A stretch of DNA of 64,000 nucleotides, taken from positions 1,178,001 to 1,242,000 of the forward strand of contig JAJOHG010000002.1 in assembly GCA_021029095.1 (NCBI GenBank). The letters are read 5' to 3'. Shown here piece after piece: positions 13,690 through 24,386 of this stretch; position 1 is the stretch's first letter; the number at the start of each line of letters is the position of its first letter. This stretch comes from Phellopilus nigrolimitatus (Eukaryota > Basidiomycota > Agaricomycetes > Hymenochaetales > Hymenochaetaceae). The notes under the pieces were generated by a model, which saw only the letters and a list, made by a program, of their open reading frames with translations, was not told the origin of the DNA and ran no database searches. The position numbers and the translations under genes are program-made.

Positions 13690-14425
13690 CTACAACTCCT
13701 GCTTGGTCGTCTTCTTTGTGATGCCCACAAGCTCGACGTCGAATACAAGGACGGAGTTCGGTGGAATGACTTTACCGAAACCTCTGGAGCCTTAATTTCG
13801 GATTTATTCGCAGCACGTATTCGAGCAAAAGATTGTGAGCTCCAACTAATAGACACGAATAGTGGAATGGGCGGAGACACACCATATGCCTTGTTGGGAG
13901 GAATGGTCAGCTCACGCTTCTCTTTCACGCACATGCCTTGGAGACCTTCGTCCCAGCCTTTGATAACCTGACTAGCACCGACTGGAAATCCGTTCAGCAG
14001 ATTGTCAGTATTTCACCGACAGCATTTCCGTATAATATCCTAGTAGACTGGAAGGATAAACTAACGCTTAAGCTCAAAGGGAGTTCCTCGGTCCACGCTT
14101 TAATATAAACATGCCAGAATGTGAGATTCATCCCGTAGTCATAAGTCCATGGCTTACCTAGAATCAAATTTGTTGCCATTTGAATACAGCTTCCCAGTCT
14201 AGTTGTAGAAAAGTAATGGTTAATATACATGCGATCTCAACTTCCAATAACGTCGCTGTCAGTGAATAGACATACGTAGTGCACAGATACAAAGTCGCCG
14301 CTTTCAGCAATCTGCGGACATTCTTCAGGCTTGAAAACGGTCTTTATTTCAAGCTCTGTTGGAGCATCGCAAAGGGCAAGAACTGGTAAAACGAGAAGAA
14401 AGGACAGCCAGGAAAACAGTTGCAT
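13690..14425 (-). CDS. FPR2: ER-lumenal FKBP-type peptidyl-prolyl isomerase (FKBP2/FPR2)
   Basis: Catalyses cis-trans isomerisation of Xaa-Pro bonds in the secretory pathway. The start at 14425 gives a clear signal peptide, [19 protein letters not shown]. The joined exons read [77 protein letters not shown] and [19 protein letters not shown]. All core FKBP residues are present (FDSS, QVIKGW, RELTIP, the tyrosine of AYG, and VFDVEL). About 140 residues, the usual size. The last four residues, KQEL, fit the ER-retrieval pattern [KRHQSA][DENQ]EL. It is divergent from eL39 with 215 bp between the starts. Confidence 0.95.
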
Positions 14426-14640
14426 GGTTAGCTGCAGTGTGTGACGTGGTCTTGAGTCGCGAATCGCGACTTGCCACCGGACGCGTTAGTTACGTCATCT
14501 CAGTAACTACAAAAAAGGGAAGTGTGTTTGTCAGCTGAAACTATACAGCCTACCCATTTCGCAAACCTTATTTTTAAACGTTCACGACTCGACGACATCA
14601 AAACCTCGTCGCCGACACCAGTACACCCAAGCCGTTCATA

Positions 14641-14987
14641 ATGGTGAGCGCATTCGTCTTATATTTCCAGCCCATGCTCATCATACTTGTCTTATCGTGT
14701 AGCCATCTCAAAAGACCTTCCGCACGAAGCGTATCTGGCTAAGGCTGCTCGCCAGAACCGGTTCGTCGTCTTTGTCGGCTGTCTTTCAGCTGTTGCAGTC
14801 CGACTTATAATTTGTCTTTGCAGTCCAATTCCCCAATGGTTCCGCTTGAAGACAGACACGAAAATCCAGGTGCGTGGTCAACCAAACTTTGTGGAAGGCT
14901 GGTATGTTGATTTGCCGCTCCTCGCCTTTTTTTCCACAGTACAACGCCAAGCGTCGCCACTGGAGGCGCACCAAGCTCAACATCTAG
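14641..14987 (+). CDS. RPL39: 60S ribosomal protein eL39 with an apparent single-base deletion
   Basis: Small basic protein lining the exit tunnel of the large ribosomal subunit. Exons: the ATG alone (14641-14643), 14703-14760, 14824-14869 and 14940-14987. They read M-PSQKTFRTKRI, then LAKAARQNR-PIPQWFRLKTD and YNAKRRHWRRTKLNI-stop, a near-perfect eL39. Exon lengths sum to 155 nt, whereas 51 codons plus stop need 156. The missing base lies at 14735/14736, where GTATCTGGCT stands for an expected GTATCCTGGCT, so the open frame switches in exon 2. The start is fixed by the splice-after-ATG layout common in fungal ribosomal genes. Either a sequencing/assembly error or a broken copy; the rest is pristine, so I favour error. 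Confidence 0.95.
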
Positions 14988-15823
14988 AATCACTCTATTT
15001 GATGGCGTCAATGGACGAGACGCAGGAGGCAGTAGGAGAAGTGGTCTGAGAGCACGGTGTTTTTTTTTTCGCTCAATATGCATGTATTTGCTTTTCTCTT
15101 CTCGCATCACTTATGAGACATGCATTAAGGCCCTGTTATGATATGTGCTCACCTTCAGACCGATCTGAATGATCCTGGGCGGCCGTTGGTTCGACAAAAG
15201 CACTAGAGGCGTGAGCAGAGCCTTCGGGGATTATGGTTACCCTTCCCCTGATTTCCTATGCAGCTCTCCTTCCGAAATCGCCCTGATAATATGGTACCTG
15301 CTCCAAGACCTCTGTCGGGACCTCTTGCAGACTTCTTCCGGACTTCAAGCTCGTCCTCTCACTGCCGGTCCGTTCTGTCGGGCATCTCACTTGATTTCTT
15401 ATCTCAGTCTTTGCTGCTATCGGAATCCCCCACATATCGTGCGGTCTAAACGACCGACTTTTTGCTGTCCGCTAGCTCCATCGTCTATCACTTTAATGAT
15501 ATGTGCGTATAGTGCACCGGATTTGCTATTGAAATGATCAAATGAGGAAATGGCTATCTCAAGGGGGCAATCGTGGCTGGGCTGATGTCAAAAACACTGA
15601 GGCGGTCCTAGTCATCTTCGTGCGCTGCCGTTAATTGCTCTTCTTTCCACGAATGCGTCCCTCTCCCTCTACGCTGCAGGCACCTGCAGCTATACATACT
15701 GATTATGACCTCATTTCATCCGAGGAGTCATATATATTTTTAGTCTATTTTTTAGCGTATAAAAGCGGCCATGCTCACCTTTCATAGATCATTTACTCTC
15801 AACTCCTCAAGGCTGGTCTGGCA
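14988..15823. other. Intergenic spacer with promoter of the DUF6699-like gene
   Basis: No supported gene. A T-run at 15060-15069 lies just 3' of eL39. An open frame at 15169-15537 has no recognisable content. The right end carries a TATA box at 15758-15765. Confidence 0.5.
15758..15765 (+). promoter_or_regulatory. TATA box upstream of the DUF6699-like gene
   Basis: TATAAAAG, 58 bp before the ATG at 15824 and followed by a CT-rich leader; a good match to the core promoter consensus. Confidence 0.6.
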
Positions 15824-16978
15824 ATGCTCGACAGACACGTCCATTGGATCGACGATGGGGCGGAGAGTGAAGAAGACGGCGGTGCTGTTTTCATACCCCC
15901 TTCGCCTATGCGTGCCCCGTCTATCTCGCCAACGGATACCGACGATTCGATTGTTGACTCACCCCCTCCATTAACGCCATTATCGACATCTGGGAACTCA
16001 CCCCACAATCACAATGGTTTCCTTTATCCATTTGCGATACGGAACTCGTCCACGCGCGCTCATTGTGACGCCCAACTCCCGCATATCAGAAGCCACAATG
16101 CGCCTTCGCATTTTGGAGATTCTTCTCCGGCTCACAGCACATTTCAAACTCGAATGACGACGCTCGCCCGTGCTCTTCCCTCTTTAATCCCGTCTCCACG
16201 CAAGCCCTATAATTCAAATTTTCCTGGGTTTCCTCACCTCAACCGAAGCACTGCGGCCCTGCATTCGCTCCTTGCGTACACAGCTGATCCCCGTGTACCA
16301 GTGCTTTTGTGGGACATGCGTTTCTCGCCCTCGGCCGAAACTCTGCACATGAGCAGCGCGACCAGTACTGCGTCTCCGGTACCCGTACCCCTTATACTTC
16401 TCCATTCTTCTGCAACCGACCCTCCCCAACGTGAGATGCGTATACACTGTGTTGGGCATGATATTTGGCAACCACTCGTCGTCAGCACACACGTAGAACG
16501 CACTTCAGACAGCGTCGGCAGTAGGTCCCCCAAATCAGTCCCGCCAGCATCTGCGCGAAATACTCCTGACACTCCAGAATATGTCACCGTTCTTCATGTC
16601 TTGCGCGCGATGCATAGTTACCTGCAGAAGGGTGTTTCTGGTGCCGAGTACGAAGCATTTGGAGCGCTGCCTACGCCGGGTTTGCAGACAGCCGTCGCGA
16701 GAGCTTTCCACGAAAGGTCCTCGGAGACGGAGGACAGCCGCATCATTCCTCGAAGACTCGCTCTCGAGGGCCGTGCTCGTTCCTACCACAGCCCGTCTTC
16801 TCATCAGGGTTCAACATCGCCTACAATTTTTGGCGCTGTGATAGACGCCGAGAGCGTGGTAAGGAAGAGTGGCTTGCAACGTTTAGACTGCTTGCTTGGG
16901 CAGTCGCGCTTCCTTGGTTTGTGTCATGTGGAAAACGAGCCTAATGTATATTATATTCGAGTGGATTCGTCTCGTTGA
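15824..16978 (+). CDS. DUF6699-like protein of unknown function
   Basis: Single-exon 384-residue protein. An N-terminal half rich in Ser/Pro (SPMRAPSISPTDTDDS, SPPPLTPLSTSG) precedes a folded region beginning ALHSLLAYTADPRVPVLLWD-MRFSP. It continues through MRIHCVGHDIWQPLVV, EYVTVLHVLRAMHSYLQKGV and GLQRLDCLLGQSRFLGLCHV. This order (LH.LL, a WD-like aromatic pair, W.P..V, a VL.A...L helix, FLGL) is that of the DUF6699 domain abundant in Agaricomycetes; the assignment is from memory of the pattern. No membrane segment or signal peptide. The start is supported by the TATA box at 15758. Confidence 0.7.
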   Translation: MLDRHVHWIDDGAESEEDGGAVFIPPSPMRAPSISPTDTDDSIVDSPPPLTPLSTSGNSPHNHNGFLYPFAIRNSSTRAHCDAQLPHIRSHNAPSHFGDSSPAHSTFQTRMTTLARALPSLIPSPRKPYNSNFPGFPHLNRSTAALHSLLAYTADPRVPVLLWDMRFSPSAETLHMSSATSTASPVPVPLILLHSSATDPPQREMRIHCVGHDIWQPLVVSTHVERTSDSVGSRSPKSVPPASARNTPDTPEYVTVLHVLRAMHSYLQKGVSGAEYEAFGALPTPGLQTAVARAFHERSSETEDSRIIPRRLALEGRARSYHSPSSHQGSTSPTIFGAVIDAESVVRKSGLQRLDCLLGQSRFLGLCHVENEPNVYYIRVDSSR

Positions 16979-17218
16979 CAGCTTAGCTGTTCCCTCTTTT
17001 CCGTTCTCATATCTACTCACTTGTCTTTTTTTTAACTTCCGAGTTATTTTCATGGCCAGCATGGTTCTGTATTTGATGCCCATACCCGAGCTGGTATACC
17101 CGAGTAATTTTTTTGTTTAAAATTGCTACATGTAAGTTTTTCCAGATGGTCGTTTGTCATTCTTCCCAATCTCATGTGTTGTCAAGTTGTTCATTCGACT
17201 TTTGAGATGTCAGAATTT

Positions 17219-17257
<39 letters not shown>

Positions 17258-18251
17258 TTATATATTCCCAGAACGGAAGTGTCGTCCATGTATTGCGCCG
17301 ATCATCTCCTCCTCGATCCTTCTCATCTCTCTCATCTCTTCACTTGCGACGGTCAACATCTTCAAGTCTTCGCTAGACTGCCTTTCCATGGAACTATCGA
17401 AAGATACACAAAGTGTCTCCTACAAAATTTTACCAGAACCAAATGACTCTGTTTTCATCTGTTTACTCCCAAAGTCAAAGGATACCCGACGTTCGCAAGC
17501 CTTGTCTGTCTGTTCTGTCCGAGGCTCATTCTTGCGCTTGCGTCGCTTGTTTCTTGTTGCGTCACCTACTGCACGTCTCGACAATGGGATCAAATCATCT
17601 TTCATGGCCTCAAAAATATGTTCGTCCACTGAATTCAGGTGCTTTGACTCGTATCTGTCTCTAGTCTTTGTTTGACTTATATCTTGCAATAACCCTAGCT
17701 TTTGATAGTGGCCGCTTTGGCCGCCCTAAAACTTCTCTGCGTTGCGCTTTGCTTCGTGATGTAAAATTTCCGCCCTTGACCGCGTCATTCCTGTGCTGTC
17801 TTTTATCTTGGGCGATATGCATGAATGAGCTTCAACGTCAGGTGCGCGTGCTAGCCTCTCCCTTTGTCTGTCTTAAATAAAAATTTCCTGCTATTCACCG
17901 CCAATTTTGGGAAGCATTCAGGGTGGTTTGGCGGTGTGTCCGCTCTCGTATGTGGCCCCTTCTTTGCTTTGACGTTCTGTGGCAGCTCACAAGATACTTC
18001 TGTGTGGGTCCATGTTGAGGTCTTGCTGTGGTTAACGATGTTGGTATAAAAAAGATGTTTCCCGAGCTTTTGTTCTCCATCTGCACCTCTCTCTTCAGCT
18101 CGTCTCGACTAGTCGCTGCGCGACAAGTTCCTCGGTCTCTTGCTTCTTCTCGGTTTCGTATTTGCTATCGCTATCCTCTCAGGTTTTACGCTGCTCTCTA
18201 CGCGCTTGATATACCCTTTTCGTGCCTATCTACAGCAGCCACGTTCTCACG
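16979..18251. other. Intergenic, pyrimidine-rich with TA microsatellite
   Basis: T/C-rich spacer of about 1.3 kb. It contains the TA repeat at 17221-17267 and open frames that are only pyrimidine-tract translations. No gene recognised. Confidence 0.5.
17221..17267. repeat. TA dinucleotide microsatellite
   Basis: About 16 uninterrupted AT units followed by TATTTATTTATATATT. Non-coding and likely length-variable. Confidence 0.9.
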
Positions 18252-18914
18252 ATGTACGATATGGACGATGCACCGCGTTCTCAGCTCCCGGTTAAGGCGT
18301 ACAAGGCCGCACAAGGTCCCTCGGCTGGCTCCATTTCGTTCTACTATGAATGCAGCCAACGCCCGGGCATTCGCGTACGCGATATACTCAGTGCGGCAGC
18401 TGGACCTATGATGGCGGAGCCCGACGAAGTCGTCATCCAAGGTCTCAAATTCTTGAAGCTTTACCTTTCCGTAAGTGGCCTTCTGTAATATAGATTAGAT
18501 GGAGGAAGATATTGACGGCTTCGCTTATCCTCTATACTCGCAGTGGCCCGGCTATGCCTCTGCGGCGATGGTAGTTCCGATAGAATGTGCGCATATCTCC
18601 AAGCTCGACCTCGCAATCGTCGTTTCGCGGCACCTTACGTCTTTCGTAGAGGTGAACTTATTCTTCAATCCTTTCCTCCACTCCGTCTCTCCCTTTCTTT
18701 TTGCTCCATTACTACTTTACCACTACCCAGTACTCCTTTACCTTTTCTCATCCACCCTTCATTCTTTTAGAAATGCAGCTCGATGCCCGTTTCAAACAGT
18801 GGAATACCGTGGCGCGTCGGTCCAGACGCGATCACGATGAACAGCGTCGTGCTCGTTGCGCTCTACAACACGGGTGGCGATGTCTGGCAGGCGGAGATCG
18901 AGATTGAGTCCTGA
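18252..18914 (+). CDS. Small unrecognised protein, three exons
   Basis: About 156 residues from three exons: MYDMDDAPRSQLPVKAYKAA to GLKFLKLYLS, intron GTAAGT..CAG, WPGYASAAMVVPIE to HLTSFVE, intron GTGAAC..TAG, and KCSSMPVSNSGIPWRVG to WQAEIEIES-stop. All joins are in frame with good splice sites, and the reading is even in composition, so I take it as a true gene. The sequence looks like a compact beta-rich protein (ISFYYECSQRPGIRVRDIL, LDLAIVVSRHL, VVLVALYNTGGDVWQAEIEI). No signal peptide, membrane helix or known motif. The start was chosen at the second Met after an upstream pyrimidine tract; an upstream Met at 18222 is possible. Confidence 0.65.
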
Positions 18915-19463
18915 ACAAATCTCGGTCTCTTCCATTCCTCTATTCCTATCCACAATTTCATGGCTCACGTTTACTTTTACTTCTTAATTCTTCTTTCATT
19001 TTTCATACGTGAGCATTGCTTAACCTCCATCCATTATACATATCCTTACCCTACCAACCTATGGAACCTAATCTGTCCAAACATCTGTTCTGCTACTTCG
19101 TTCTCGTTCTACCATCTGTTGTTTTCCCTCGCTTTGTCATTTGCTGTCCATCAACCCTGCTTTACCCGTTATTTCTAGTCCTTACTATAATTGTAATCGT
19201 AATCGTATGTAGTCGTAGTCGTAGTTGTAGTTTGTTAGTCGTAGTTTGTTAGTCGTAGTTTTAGTTTGATTGCAATACATCGTTTTCAGTGCAACCCGAA
19301 ACAATCTAGCATTGAAATCATGAACCACAACTGTTTTCGCTTGACTGTCACCAAGATCAACAAACACCATTTCCAATTACTTTCGCGATCATATGAATAC
19401 AAACTGTCCTACAATTCATTGTCCTACAATTCATCAATGTTCTTCGCCGTTTACCTATGCTCT
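18915..19463. other. Convergent intergenic spacer
   Basis: 3' flanks of the small gene at 18252 and of TMA22; T-rich, with the GTAGTC-type repeat at 19187-19267. No gene seen. Confidence 0.5.
19187..19267. repeat. Imperfect GTAATC/GTAGTC short tandem repeats
   Basis: TAATCGTAATCG passes into GTAGTCGTAGTC and then two near-perfect copies of GTAGTTTGTTAGTC. Probably replication slippage in the 3' region of converging genes. Confidence 0.7.
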
Positions 19464-20364
19464 CATCCCGAGCTCTTTTTCTTCTCCTCGATTTGCTCGA
19501 CATTATCCTCCGGTACGTCCTTGAGGATGTCGGTACCGTCTTCAATGAGCTTCATAATGTCATCCGACACGTCGCCCTGTATGACAATTTCGTCTAGACC
19601 CTGCGGGTTCTTCTTTACGGACGATCCTGTTGCAAACCGTTTGCCAAAGTATTTCGCAGCCTCCTTAAGGTTGACGCCTGGAGAGAGGATGTGATGTCAG
19701 CCATAAGAGTACTCTAGTTAAAAGAACGAGGATAACGAACCGAATGCTTCCAACCCGTGGATGGAGGTAATGTTCTTACGCTTGTTTCGCTCTATCTTCT
19801 TAATAATCACTTGCGATTCCTGCAGAGATAACGTATTAAATTCAGTCCAAAGGAGTCATTTACAAGGAATGCTCACCAGTTTTTTCTTCATCGCTACACC
19901 AGCCTTTTCTTTGGCTTTTTTCTCCGCCTTGGCGACATCCTTCTCAAGCTTAAATTGCGCCTCGAGAGATAGCGTCCCGATTTTAGCGTGGAGTGCATCT
20001 GTCATATTACAAGCACCAAGCCGTTAGTCATAACTCATCCGAGATGTGCAGCCAGCAACGCACCTTCGCTATAATACTTGTCATACAGGTCCGGATGCTC
20101 AGTTTGAAGCCACTCCTTACATCTGGTCAGACTGGAGCCGAATTCGCAGTACTCAGGCGGGAGAGTGCACACTAACCGGAGCCGTCATGGTCAAATCTCA
20201 ATCTGCGTTCAGCAGAAGTGATCAGGGCAGACCTGCGCAATACAAAACTTGAAGCGGCTGAAGCGGTTCCGGGCAGCAGGCTGGTCGGGGGCATCCAGGC
20301 TGGTTGAATCTTGCACAGCAGGCTTATCAGAGGTCTCTGGATTGGTCGGCTCTTCTGAGGCCAT
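19464..20364 (-). CDS. TMA22: Density-regulated protein/TMA22 (DENR), SUI1 domain
   Basis: Ribosome-associated factor that works with MCT-1/Tma20 in recycling 40S subunits and in re-initiation. The start at 20364 (MASEEPTNPETSDKPA) leads to FSRFKF-LCTLPPEYCEFGSS, CKEWLQTEHPDLYDKYY, then an alanine/lysine linker (KAEKKAKEKAGVAMKKK), and the SUI1 fold ESQVIIKKIERNKRKNITS, IHGLEAFG-VNLKEAAKYF, GKRFATGSSVKKNPQGLDE and IVIQGDVSDDIMKLIEDG. Four to five short introns, all frame-keeping; the first uses donor GTATTG so that TTT T|TG TGC gives FLC. The end is an acidic/Lys tail (EEKKKSSG). Divergent from MSM1 with 152 bp between starts. Confidence 0.95.
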
Positions 20365-20516
20365 GAGGGGCGGAGGTGTATGCTATGGACTGGTGTGCCA
20401 GCATCGAAAGACCGTAGATCGACGTTACCACGATCACGTGTGACAAAAATAATCAAAATGCAGCTCCTCTACGCCGCTGCCGCTCTCGACGCGCGACGGA
20501 AAACCCGGTTGGCTGC

Positions 20517-23500
20517 ATGCATATCGTTGCGAGAAGATATGCCACTGCGTCTAGTTCTCGTTTCAACTCCAATGCTTTAAACTCTACCCGTCTGCCCGCC
20601 AACCGGTCGTGGCCGCGCTCGTATTCCGGTGGGCGTTCCGACAGAGATGCGCCTCTGCGTCTCCCCGACAGAGCGGCGGTGGAAGCGCACCTTGAGACCA
20701 CCAAATTAGAATCCACCACTATAGATGCTACTCCATCTGGTCTAGAGAGGCCTCATCGCGACTATGACTACCCCCTTCAAGCCGTATTGAAGTCTCCCCA
20801 GTCTGTGAACGTACTAAAGCCTTATTACATTACAACTCCCATCTTCTATCCAAATGCAGGTGAATATCTAGCTTTTTCTTATCCTATGCGCTCTTACTTA
20901 TGCTTTCATAGTACCTCACATTGGCCATCTGTACTCTCTTGTCATCGCAGATGTCTACGCCCGCTTCGCGAAGCTTACTATGCCTTTCCGGCCAGTTCGA
21001 TTCATCACTGGGGTTGACGAGCATGGCATGAAGATACAGAAGGCTGCCGCCGAGCAAGGTCTCACACCTGGGGAGCTGTGCGATCGTCTCGGCGTTGCTT
21101 TTAACGTGGGCTTTACTTTTTCTTTGTATACCCGTAGTACTTTTTTCTGATCTTCCAAACAGTACCTAGCAGAAGAGGCGGATATATCTCATACAAAGTT
21201 TGTCCGCACGACGGCAAATTCTCATCGTATTGGTGTTCAAGCCCTTTGGGTTAGTATTAATTATCTGGACTTAATCACACATTTTAGTGATTTCATCCCA
21301 TAGCGAGAGCTTTGCCGGCGCGGGTATATCTATAAAGGAAACCATGCCGGCTGGTACTCTATCTCCGATGAGGCTTTTTACACAGACTCCCAAATCCGTT
21401 CACACGTCGACCTGAAGACAGGCAAGCGGGTAAAGGTGTCGATCGAAACCGGGAACGTCGTGGAATGGACAGAGGAGGAGAACTACAAGTTTAAGCTTTC
21501 GGAATTGAAAGGCCGTCTGAGGGAACATCTAACTGCAAACCCGAACGGTAGGCAATTTTTTTCTAAAGATGATTAGGAAGGTAATTTCCATTGTGTAGCT
21601 ATCTATCCACCACGCCAGCGCGACGCTGTTATGGCGGTTCTCAACTCGGATGATCCGGCGGTACCCCCTGACCTGTCCATCTCTCGCCCATCGTCGCGCC
21701 TGACTTGGGGGATCCGTGTGCCCGACGATGACTCACAAACTATCTATGTCTGGCTCGACGCGCTCACAAGCTACTTGACAGCCGTCGGTTACCCGTGGGT
21801 TGACAAGAAGGATATGCGCGAATCTGGATGGCCAGTAGATTTGCAGGTTATTGGAAAGGACATACTCAGGTGCATGATAGTCCACTGTGCATTTTTATAA
21901 TGTCCCGCTGAAGCTCCGGAACTTGGCCATTGAAAGGTTCCACGCGATTTATTTTCCTGCTTTTCTTATGGCTCTTGATATCCCCCTCCCACGCACTTTG
22001 CTCACGCATGCTCATTGGACAGTCGACAGAGCCAAAATGTCCAAGTCTGTCGGAAATGTAGTTAATCCTATTGACGTTCTCAAAGAATATGGCGTCGATA
22101 TACCAAGATGGTACCTTGCGAGGGTTGGCGGCCGGTTCAAGGAGGATGTCGGTCAGTTGTTTCTCCCAGCTTGTCATTCTTTAATCACTTGCTGATCCAG
22201 TGCAAAAATGAAAACGGACTTTCCATAGATTGGAGCACGGGCCAGCTATCCAAGCATGAGCAAGAGCTTCGTTCATTGGTCGGTAACCTACTCTTGCGCA
22301 TGCAATCGAAAAAGATTTTCAGCAAAATCCCCGAAGAGTTCCACGACATTCCCCTTCATCGCGCCATCCTCATGACGCGCGGGAACGCAACGAAGCTTCC
22401 TGTGCCGGGGAGCCCAGAGTATGATGACGTTGCAGAAGACTTGCAGTACTTTTCCTATGATCGTGATATCCGCCGTCTGCCGGAAGAGGTTGATTACGCA
22501 AAACACTATATTGAGAGTCTCGCGCAAAAGACCCAAGGCATAAGTCATGGAGCGAAAGACGAAGTCGTTGGCGCCGAGCTGTCCGAGCAGCCTGCCGTAT
22601 CATCCATGGCTCCTAGTCTACTTCCGGAAGAATCCATAGTTTCAACTGAACTGAAGGATGCCTTGTATATATTACGAGGGAAGGTTGCATTCCATATGCA
22701 ACAGCACGAGATGTCTGAAGCGGTGCAATCGATCGTCGACGTGCTCACGCTTGTGAGTTCTTCTCATCCTCAGCTAATATCCAGCTTTCCGTTTAACGTG
22801 CGTACAAAACTAGCTGAATAAGGAGTTCACGCGCCTCCAGCCGTGGGCGTCGGAAACGAGTCCGCGTACCGTAATCCATTTACTCGTGTGGGCACGCGAG
22901 TCGCTGCGCATCTGCGGCATTCTGCTTCAGCCCTTCATACCATCCAGCGCGAAGAAACTGCTCGATTCTCTGCACATATACCCACCAGCACGTACACTGG
23001 CGTTTGCAAAAATTGGTGCGGGCCGCGTACGGACCGCAGCGCCTAAGCGACACTTACTATTTCCACCGTCGAGCATGCGCAACGTCAAATCCGTCGAAAT
23101 GGATCATAAATATGATGAGAACTTGCGCAAGCTGCAGAAGGCAGGAGAAAATCGAAAGGCTCAGTGCGTGAGTTTTTCCAAAGTGATTCTAGTGCAGTCT
23201 AGTACCTAGGTTCCTGTCCGCATACTGTTTGCTGACGATTTCGTGCCTTTTCTATCTCCTTTTCTTCATTCAGCATCGGCATCAGGCACGAAAAACGCCT
23301 CCGCCCGAAGGTCAATAGTCTCTACGAGCAAATTTTCAATCCATATAAGCCGACATACCGATCGCGCATGCTGCGGCGCTCCCTACAGCCAGCTGTGGAG
23401 CTTAAGTCGTTCAAACTGCAGAAAAATACCGACTCCCGAATGAAAAGGAAGCAGGAAAGGCGTTATAAATCACTCCTGTCTTATCTCGCGCACAGGCGCA

Positions 23501-23520
23501 AAGAGCGGGGATTCCATTAG
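20517..23520 (+). CDS. MSM1: Mitochondrial methionyl-tRNA synthetase with basic C-terminal extension
   Basis: Class I synthetase charging mitochondrial tRNA-Met. The start at 20517 ([18 protein letters not shown]) gives a basic, Ser/Arg-rich presequence without acids. Motifs in order: [11 protein letters not shown], the HIGH box in [87 protein letters not shown], the KMSKS box in [14 protein letters not shown], and the anticodon-binding helical domain ending [20 protein letters not shown]. Introns are short and in frame. After [11 protein letters not shown]...LLFPPSS, where family members normally stop, the frame runs on for about 110 very basic residues ([20 protein letters not shown]; then over an intron [20 protein letters not shown] up to [12 protein letters not shown]). 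Confidence 0.94.
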
Positions 23521-24386
23521 CTTCAGTTTTGGTTATAGGCATTTTGGGGTGTTAGCGGTTATATACATGTGGTATTTAGTATTTCGGATCTTAATAAAAC
23601 ACACTTATGTAGTTCGACTATTCGACCATCTTTGTTCAGCAGTAATATTGATCAACTTCCGCTTACGGATCTCCTTAGTAAATGTAAGAATACTTGCGAT
23701 CCGTAAGATGCAGGTCCGGAATGTTTGTTCAAGGCGCCATTACATGACGATGAGCAGATGATATCAATCAATATATATATGATGATTTACAATAAAACCG
23801 GAAATAGACATGAATGCATTAAAATAATATATGCCTAGCAAGACTCAGCCTCGGCCTACCTTGTAATTTGCAGTGCATATAAATGATCTTTTCCCTGTTT
23901 CTCGACGAGCGTATCCTTCTAGCCATCAGCTGTAATGCACAATCGCAAGTTGGTGATCATGACCAGTTCAAGCGGCAGCACACGAGAGCAGGCGGAATGA
24001 AGTAGTTGCGTGGGACGTGCTTGTTTCCGAGTTTCTGCGCAGGACATTCTTCACTATCTATGTAGTTGTATCCGGCGATACTGTACTTCGAACGCTGTGG
24101 CCAGGGGCCAACACCTTATGCACGACAAGAGCGGAGCAAGGAGTATGGCCTAAGAAATTATTTGAAATGTATGGTTTTTTGAAATTACATGCTGCCGCAC
24201 CTGACGAACTCGAGCGGCTCGCGCATATCTGCATGTGCTCAAGTAATTTGAAATGGGAAATTCGAATTCTTTGATCCTCTTGCATGCGTGAAACGCAGGG
24301 GAGATAGGCAATGAAGTATATAATTAGTCCATGTTCCTCTTGTAGTTCTACTGCCACGATAACTCTTTTACCTTCACACGTACGAT
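23521..24386. other. Intergenic, AT-rich
   Basis: AT-rich spacer 3' of MSM1 with TATATATG runs near 23770-23840. No gene recognised; should hold the promoter of the first BTB gene. Confidence 0.5.

Noticed and set aside
17154..17675. 173-codon open frame across the TA microsatellite
   Set aside because: Contains an Ile-Tyr run made by the TA repeat and Ser/Leu-rich text from pyrimidine DNA; not a credible protein.
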